Shown here one piece after another: positions 60,145 through 64,000 of a stretch of 64,000 bases of DNA. The position numbers and the translations under genes are program-made. The stretch's first letter is position 1; every line of letters begins with the position of its first letter. Source of the DNA: Nitrospinia bacterium (GTDB taxonomy: Bacteria > Nitrospinota > Nitrospinia > Nitrospinales > JAJDAT01); NCBI GenBank assembly GCA_029261715.1, contig JAJDAT010000026.1, positions 1 through 64,000 on the forward strand, in the 5' to 3' direction. The notes below the pieces were generated by a model. The model did not search any database and was not told where the DNA came from. It saw only the letters and a list, made by a program, of their open reading frames with translations.

Positions 60145-62425
60145 GTGGTTTGATACCGTCTGAACGACCGACGACCCCTTCTTTTTCCATAACTTCAACC
60201 ATTCTAGCGGCTCGATTATAACCCACTCTCAGCTTTCTTTGTACCATGGAAATAGAGGCCTGTTGTTCGCGAGCGACTAAAGCGACAGCTTCATCGTATT
60301 TTTCATCGAATTCTTCCTCTTCATCAGGAGTAGACTCTGTAATTTTTGGAGCTAGAAAGATGTCTTCTCGATATTCAGGGCGTTTTTGTTCTTTTATAAA
60401 TTTTATAATTCTATTTATTTCTATATCTTTTACCATGACGCCATGAATTCTTACAATCCTGGAAGAACTTGGCGGTAGAAAAAGCATATCGCCTTTACCA
60501 AGAAGTTTTTCCGCTCCAATACTATCCAGGATGGTTCTAGAATCGACTCTGGAAGTGACTTGAAAAGAAATTCTAGCCGGAAAATTTGCTTTTATAACGC
60601 CGGTAAGTACATCGACAGAGGGGCGTTGTGTCGCTAATATTAAATGAATCCCAGAGGCTCGAGCCATTTGCGCCAGTCGCATAAGAGCTTCCTCAACGCC
60701 TTTAGAAGCTACCATCATCAAGTCGGCTAATTCATCTATGACTATGACTATGTAGGAAAACTTCGGTTGCGGTTTAGGCTCGTCTTCATCTGGGTCGTCG
60801 TCAGTTTTTTTCTTCGACTCATTTTTCTTTTTCAACTCGGCATTTTCGCGTTCTATTGATTCGTTATAACCCGTAATATTACGCACGCCTTTTTCTGACA
60901 TCAGTTTATAACGACGTTCCATTTCGGTAACAGCCCATTGTAGGGCGGCAGTCGCTTTTTTAGGGTTTGTTACTACTGGAGCAATAAGATGAGGGATGCC
61001 GTCATACATCGAAAATTCAAGCATTTTGGGGTCAATCATGATCATTTGAACTTCATCAGGGCTTGCGTTGAGTAAAATACTACAAACCAGCGCATTAATT
61101 CCGACGCTTTTTCCAGACCCTGTAGCTCCTGCGATAAGTAAATGCGGTACTTGAGCTAAATCAACAGCCACTGGATTCCCAACATTATCTTTTCCAAGGG
61201 CCATGGTTAATTTTGAAGGACTTGAGTTAAAAACATCTGAGGCAATGATTTCTTTAAAATAGACGATTTCGCGGTTGGGGTTTGGTATTTCAATACCCAC
61301 TACTGGTTTTCCTGGCACAGGCGCAAGGATACGAACGCTAGGAGCGCGCATAGCAAGCGCGAGATCGTCTGTGAGAGCCACTATTCGACTAACTTTAATT
61401 CCTGGGGCTGGTTCAAATTCATAAAGGGTGATAACCGGGCCAGGTAATACTTGTACCACTCGACCTTCAATCCCAAAGTCAGCTAGTTTTTTTTCAAGAA
61501 TTTTAGAGCGAGCTAAGATATCTTCTCGAGATTTTTCATGATCTGTGGGAGGGGGGATATCATCCAAGATATCTAACTCAGGGACCATATAATTTTCGTC
61601 TTCTTTTGGGGACGCTGTGTTTTTAGCCGTAAAGGTCGCTTCTGCTTTCTTTGATTTTTTTGGAGCGAGTTCTGGAGTAACTTCAGGCGCTAATGAAACG
61701 ATAATAGGTTCTTTGTCTTTTTTATTTTCTTTTTCTTTAGGTTTTGGAGAGGGCGTCGCTGTTGCGATCACGGGAGTTTTATTTTTACTTTCGTCTCCGC
61801 TGGGTTCCGGTTGATCGATGTTAAAGCATGCTCTATAGGTTAATTTACAAATAGCTATAAAAAATGATGAAGCATCTTTGACAACTTTAAAAATCCACTC
61901 GACAACACTATTGGCTGAAACACCTGTAAGAGCTAATAAAGAAATCACGCTAAACGTAATGACGGTTAAATAAGCTCCAGGCACATTTAGCCACGTTTTA
62001 AAGATCTCTCCCAAGAAGGACCCGACAATACCTCCCGAATTAACTCCTTTTCCAAAATAAGGGTCGTTGAGAAAATGTATATGAAAAAATGAACAAAGAT
62101 TGATTAAAAAGAACGATCCCGCAGAGATAATTATTGGCAATCGAGAAAATGAATTGCCGCGAATCAAAGTCCATGCTGCGTAAAATAAAATCAAAGGAAA
62201 GAAAAACGAGCCGCCTCCAAATAACTGAACTAAAAAATCAGAAAGATAAGCGCCAACTATCCCGCCTTTATTCATAGTTTGGGTTGTCAATGAAGAGCCA
62301 AAACTATTGTAAGAAGGATCTTGAGAATGATGGGATGCAAGCGCGGCCACGGAGAACAAGGCAATGCCTAAAACGACAATGCCGCAAAAATCACGAGTTA
62401 TATTAAAAATAGATTTTTCATTCAT
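60113..62425 (-). CDS. ftsK: DNA translocase FtsK/SpoIIIE
   Basis: 770 residues. Four N-terminal membrane helices (about 14-30, 72-90, 98-118, 148-170), a charged Pro/Lys/Glu linker (about 205-300), the alpha/beta motor with Walker A GATGSGKS at 433-440 and Walker B region YIVIVIDELADLM, and the gamma winged helix (about 705-768, SISMVQRKLRVGYNRAARMVEVM). It pumps chromosomal DNA at the septum during division and activates XerCD. It is shorter than E. coli FtsK because the linker is short, as in many bacteria. Its ATG overlaps the nadB stop by eight bases. Confidence 0.96.
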   Translation of the reverse strand: MNEKSIFNITRDFCGIVVLGIALFSVAALASHHSQDPSYNSFGSSLTTQTMNKGGIVGAYLSDFLVQLFGGGSFFFPLILFYAAWTLIRGNSFSRLPIIISAGSFFLINLCSFFHIHFLNDPYFGKGVNSGGIVGSFLGEIFKTWLNVPGAYLTVITFSVISLLALTGVSANSVVEWIFKVVKDASSFFIAICKLTYRACFNIDQPEPSGDESKNKTPVIATATPSPKPKEKENKKDKEPIIVSLAPEVTPELAPKKSKKAEATFTAKNTASPKEDENYMVPELDILDDIPPPTDHEKSREDILARSKILEKKLADFGIEGRVVQVLPGPVITLYEFEPAPGIKVSRIVALTDDLALAMRAPSVRILAPVPGKPVVGIEIPNPNREIVYFKEIIASDVFNSSPSKLTMALGKDNVGNPVAVDLAQVPHLLIAGATGSGKSVGINALVCSILLNASPDEVQMIMIDPKMLEFSMYDGIPHLIAPVVTNPKKATAALQWAVTEMERRYKLMSEKGVRNITGYNESIERENAELKKKNESKKKTDDDPDEDEPKPQPKFSYIVIVIDELADLMMVASKGVEEALMRLAQMARASGIHLILATQRPSVDVLTGVIKANFPARISFQVTSRVDSRTILDSIGAEKLLGKGDMLFLPPSSSRIVRIHGVMVKDIEINRIIKFIKEQKRPEYREDIFLAPKITESTPDEEEEFDEKYDEAVALVAREQQASISMVQRKLRVGYNRAARMVEVMEKEGVVGRSDGIKPRAVLIKEIPA

Positions 62426-64000
62426 TGGTTTGCGGTTCCATATTCAAGCGGTTAATTAAACCTGGGGAAGTTTCTTGGAGCACGGTTTCCCGTTTCCAAT
62501 TTTTATCGTCTGTATTTGGATAATCGATAGTGTAATGAAGCCCTCGGCTTTCTTTTCTTTCCATAGCTCCTTGCACAATCAATTGCGCGGTAATTGCGAT
62601 ATTTCTAAGTTCTAGTAAATCTTTGGTGATGTGAAAATCCCAATAGTATTCGTGAATTTCTTCCAAAAGATGATCAATTCTTTTCTTAGCGCGTAACAGC
62701 CGTTTATCAGAGCGAACAATGCCTACATAATTCCACATGAGTCGACGCAGTTCGTCCCAGTTATGAGAAACGACCACAGATTCGTCGCTATCTACAGCGT
62801 CGCCACTATCCCAATGAGGAATATCAGAAGACGCTAACGATAAGTCTCTTTTTTCTTTTAATAAGTCGATAGCTTTTCCCGCCGCTCTATGGGAAAGCAC
62901 CAAGCCTTCTAGCAAAGAATTACTTGCAAGTCGATTAGCGCCGTGTAAACCGGAATAGCAAGCTTCTCCAGAAGCAAAGAGACGCTTGATATTAGTTTGT
63001 CCGTTGGCGTCGACCATAATTCCTCCGCACATATAGTGTGCCGCAGGAACCACTGGAATCGATTCTTTGGTCATGTCGAAACCAAAGTTTAAGCACTGCT
63101 TATAAATATTGGGGAAGCGCTCGCGAATTCTATAACCTTCTAAATGTGAGATGTCGAGATAAACGCAATCGTCGCCAGACTTTTTCATTTCAAAATCAAT
63201 CGCCCTAGCGACAACGTCTCTTGGAGCTAAGCAATCTAATTTATGATAATTTTGCATGAACGGATCGCCGTTCTTTTTTCTTAGAATGCCGCCTTCGCCG
63301 CGAACCGTTTCGGAAATTAAAAATGATTTTGCTTCAGGGTGATAAAGACAAGTTGGATGGAATTGGAAGAATTCCATATTAGCGATCTTCGCGCCCGCTC
63401 GATAGGCCATAGCGATTCCATCGCCGGTTGCCGTATCTGGGTTTGAAGTGTAGAGATAAACTTTACCCGCTCCGCCAGAAGCTAAAAGCATTACTTTGCC
63501 GACAAAAGTTTTAATTTCATTTTGTTGTGAATCAAGAACGTAAATTCCTAAAGCTTCGTCGGAAGGACTGCCTGGTTTAATGGACGGATTTAATCGCGCG
63601 TGAGTGATTAGATCAATGACCATGTGGTATTGGTATATTTCAATATTAGGATGCTGTATCGCGGCTTGAGCAAGCGTTCGTTCTATTTCTCGCCCTGTAA
63701 AATCGTCAGCGTGTAAAATCCGTCTTTTGGAGTGACCGCCTTCTTGGGTTAAGTCGTATTCTGCTCCAATGCTTTGGGTAAATTTTGCTCCTAAGGCGAT
63801 CAGTTCTCGAACTTGTCCAGGGCCTTGCCCAACGATAGCTCGAACGACATCTTCCTGGCAAAGGCCGCGACCCGCTTCAATGGTATCCTTTACATGCAAA
63901 TCGTAGGAATCGTCCTCAGCCATTACGGATGCGATTCCGCCTTGCGCATATCGCGTTGCCGATTCCTCTAAAGCATCCTTTGTGACAATGCCAACAGAAC
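62418..64000 (-). CDS. nadB: L-aspartate oxidase, 5' end cut by the window
   Basis: About 526 codons are visible; the frame continues past the apparent ATG at 63923 to the window edge, reading ...VGIVTKDALEESATRYAQGG, which is the standard NadB segment just after the FAD site, so the true start lies outside. Motifs: SATRYAQGGIASV, HSKRRILHADDFTGREIE, FHPTCLYHP, FLISETVRGEGGILR and ANRLASNSLLEGLV. It oxidises aspartate to iminoaspartate for NAD synthesis. nadA and nadC are not in the window. It precedes ftsK with overlap. Confidence 0.95.
   Translation of the reverse strand, partial: SVGIVTKDALEESATRYAQGGIASVMAEDDSYDLHVKDTIEAGRGLCQEDVVRAIVGQGPGQVRELIALGAKFTQSIGAEYDLTQEGGHSKRRILHADDFTGREIERTLAQAAIQHPNIEIYQYHMVIDLITHARLNPSIKPGSPSDEALGIYVLDSQQNEIKTFVGKVMLLASGGAGKVYLYTSNPDTATGDGIAMAYRAGAKIANMEFFQFHPTCLYHPEAKSFLISETVRGEGGILRKKNGDPFMQNYHKLDCLAPRDVVARAIDFEMKKSGDDCVYLDISHLEGYRIRERFPNIYKQCLNFGFDMTKESIPVVPAAHYMCGGIMVDANGQTNIKRLFASGEACYSGLHGANRLASNSLLEGLVLSHRAAGKAIDLLKEKRDLSLASSDIPHWDSGDAVDSDESVVVSHNWDELRRLMWNYVGIVRSDKRLLRAKKRIDHLLEEIHEYYWDFHITKDLLELRNIAITAQLIVQGAMERKESRGLHYTIDYPNTDDKNWKRETVLQETSPGLINRLNMEPQTNE

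Noticed and set aside
1-64000. tRNA, rRNA, IS elements, integrases and phage genes
   Set aside because: I looked for tRNA T-loop motifs, transposase or integrase-like ORFs and terminal repeats and saw none; a tool-based scan could still find small RNAs.

Overview
The window looks like a chromosomal segment of a low-GC, Gram-negative bacterium. Evidence for two membranes includes signal peptides, a lipobox protein, a beta-barrel protein ending in Tyr, and multihaem c-type cytochromes. The gene content is 'deltaproteobacterial-grade': many TPR proteins, stand-alone cyclic-nucleotide-binding (CNB) domains, a sigma-54 response regulator, HD-GYP and GGDEF proteins, a long-form dCTP deaminase, and a cupredoxin fused to TPRs. 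My best guess is Nitrospinota or a relative. That is an inference from gene style only; no rRNA or other marker is present. I saw no tRNA, rRNA, CRISPR array, IS element, phage or integrase, so this reads as core chromosome with one elaborate electron-transfer operon.

Layout. 1-8.5 kb: the tail of an unidentified gene, trhP (tRNA U34 hydroxylation), a voltage-gated K+ channel, a CNB protein, an orphan NtrC-type regulator, two secreted proteins, a diguanylate cyclase and a second CNB protein. 8.5-15.8 kb: a secreted beta-propeller, tex, rpsU, a ChaN-PDZ protein, an orphan ABC ATPase, acylphosphatase and a third CNB protein. 16.1-31.1 kb: seven co-directional genes ending in a strong terminator. 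31.1-45.8 kb: a PhoD-like phosphatase, an RhlE-type helicase, an STN-HEAT protein with a lipoprotein, an HD-GYP regulator, a YeiH-type transporter, TPR proteins, a GT39-TPR fusion, YjbQ and glutamate dehydrogenase. 45.8-64 kb: TPR-cupredoxin, FmdB-type zinc ribbon, dcd, scpB-rluB, an AI-2E-type permease, a CNB protein, a gamma-carbonic-anhydrase-like gene with mtnP and a TPR-methyltransferase, plsC-like and SGNH genes, an aspartyl protease, ftsK and nadB (cut by the window edge).

The centrepiece is 16.1-31.1 kb. In order it encodes (1) a cytoplasmic FAD oxidoreductase fused to two CNB domains and a four-cluster ferredoxin domain; (2) a five-helix cytochrome b with two His pairs spaced 14 residues apart; (3) an inner-membrane protein with a cytoplasmic FHA domain, a periplasmic decahaem part and a WD40 propeller inserted between haems 7 and 8; (4) a periplasmic c554-like tetrahaem cytochrome; (5) a tandem GlcG/HbpS-type protein; (6) an outer-membrane barrel; (7) a 1318-residue decahaem cytochrome with LVIVD repeats. 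Together they carry about 24 c-haems, two b-haems, four Fe-S clusters and FAD. This fits a complete NAD(P)H/quinone-to-cell-surface electron conduit (or the reverse), with second-messenger and phosphothreonine-recognition domains built in. I know of no named system with this composition; the electron donor, acceptor and direction cannot be read from the sequence.

A second theme is second-messenger wiring. Six CNB domains occur in five genes, four of them without any output domain, and there is also a GGDEF and an HD-GYP protein; no adenylate cyclase is in the window. A third theme is repeat-built disordered tails or inserts in otherwise conserved housekeeping proteins (TrhP, ScpB, RhlE).
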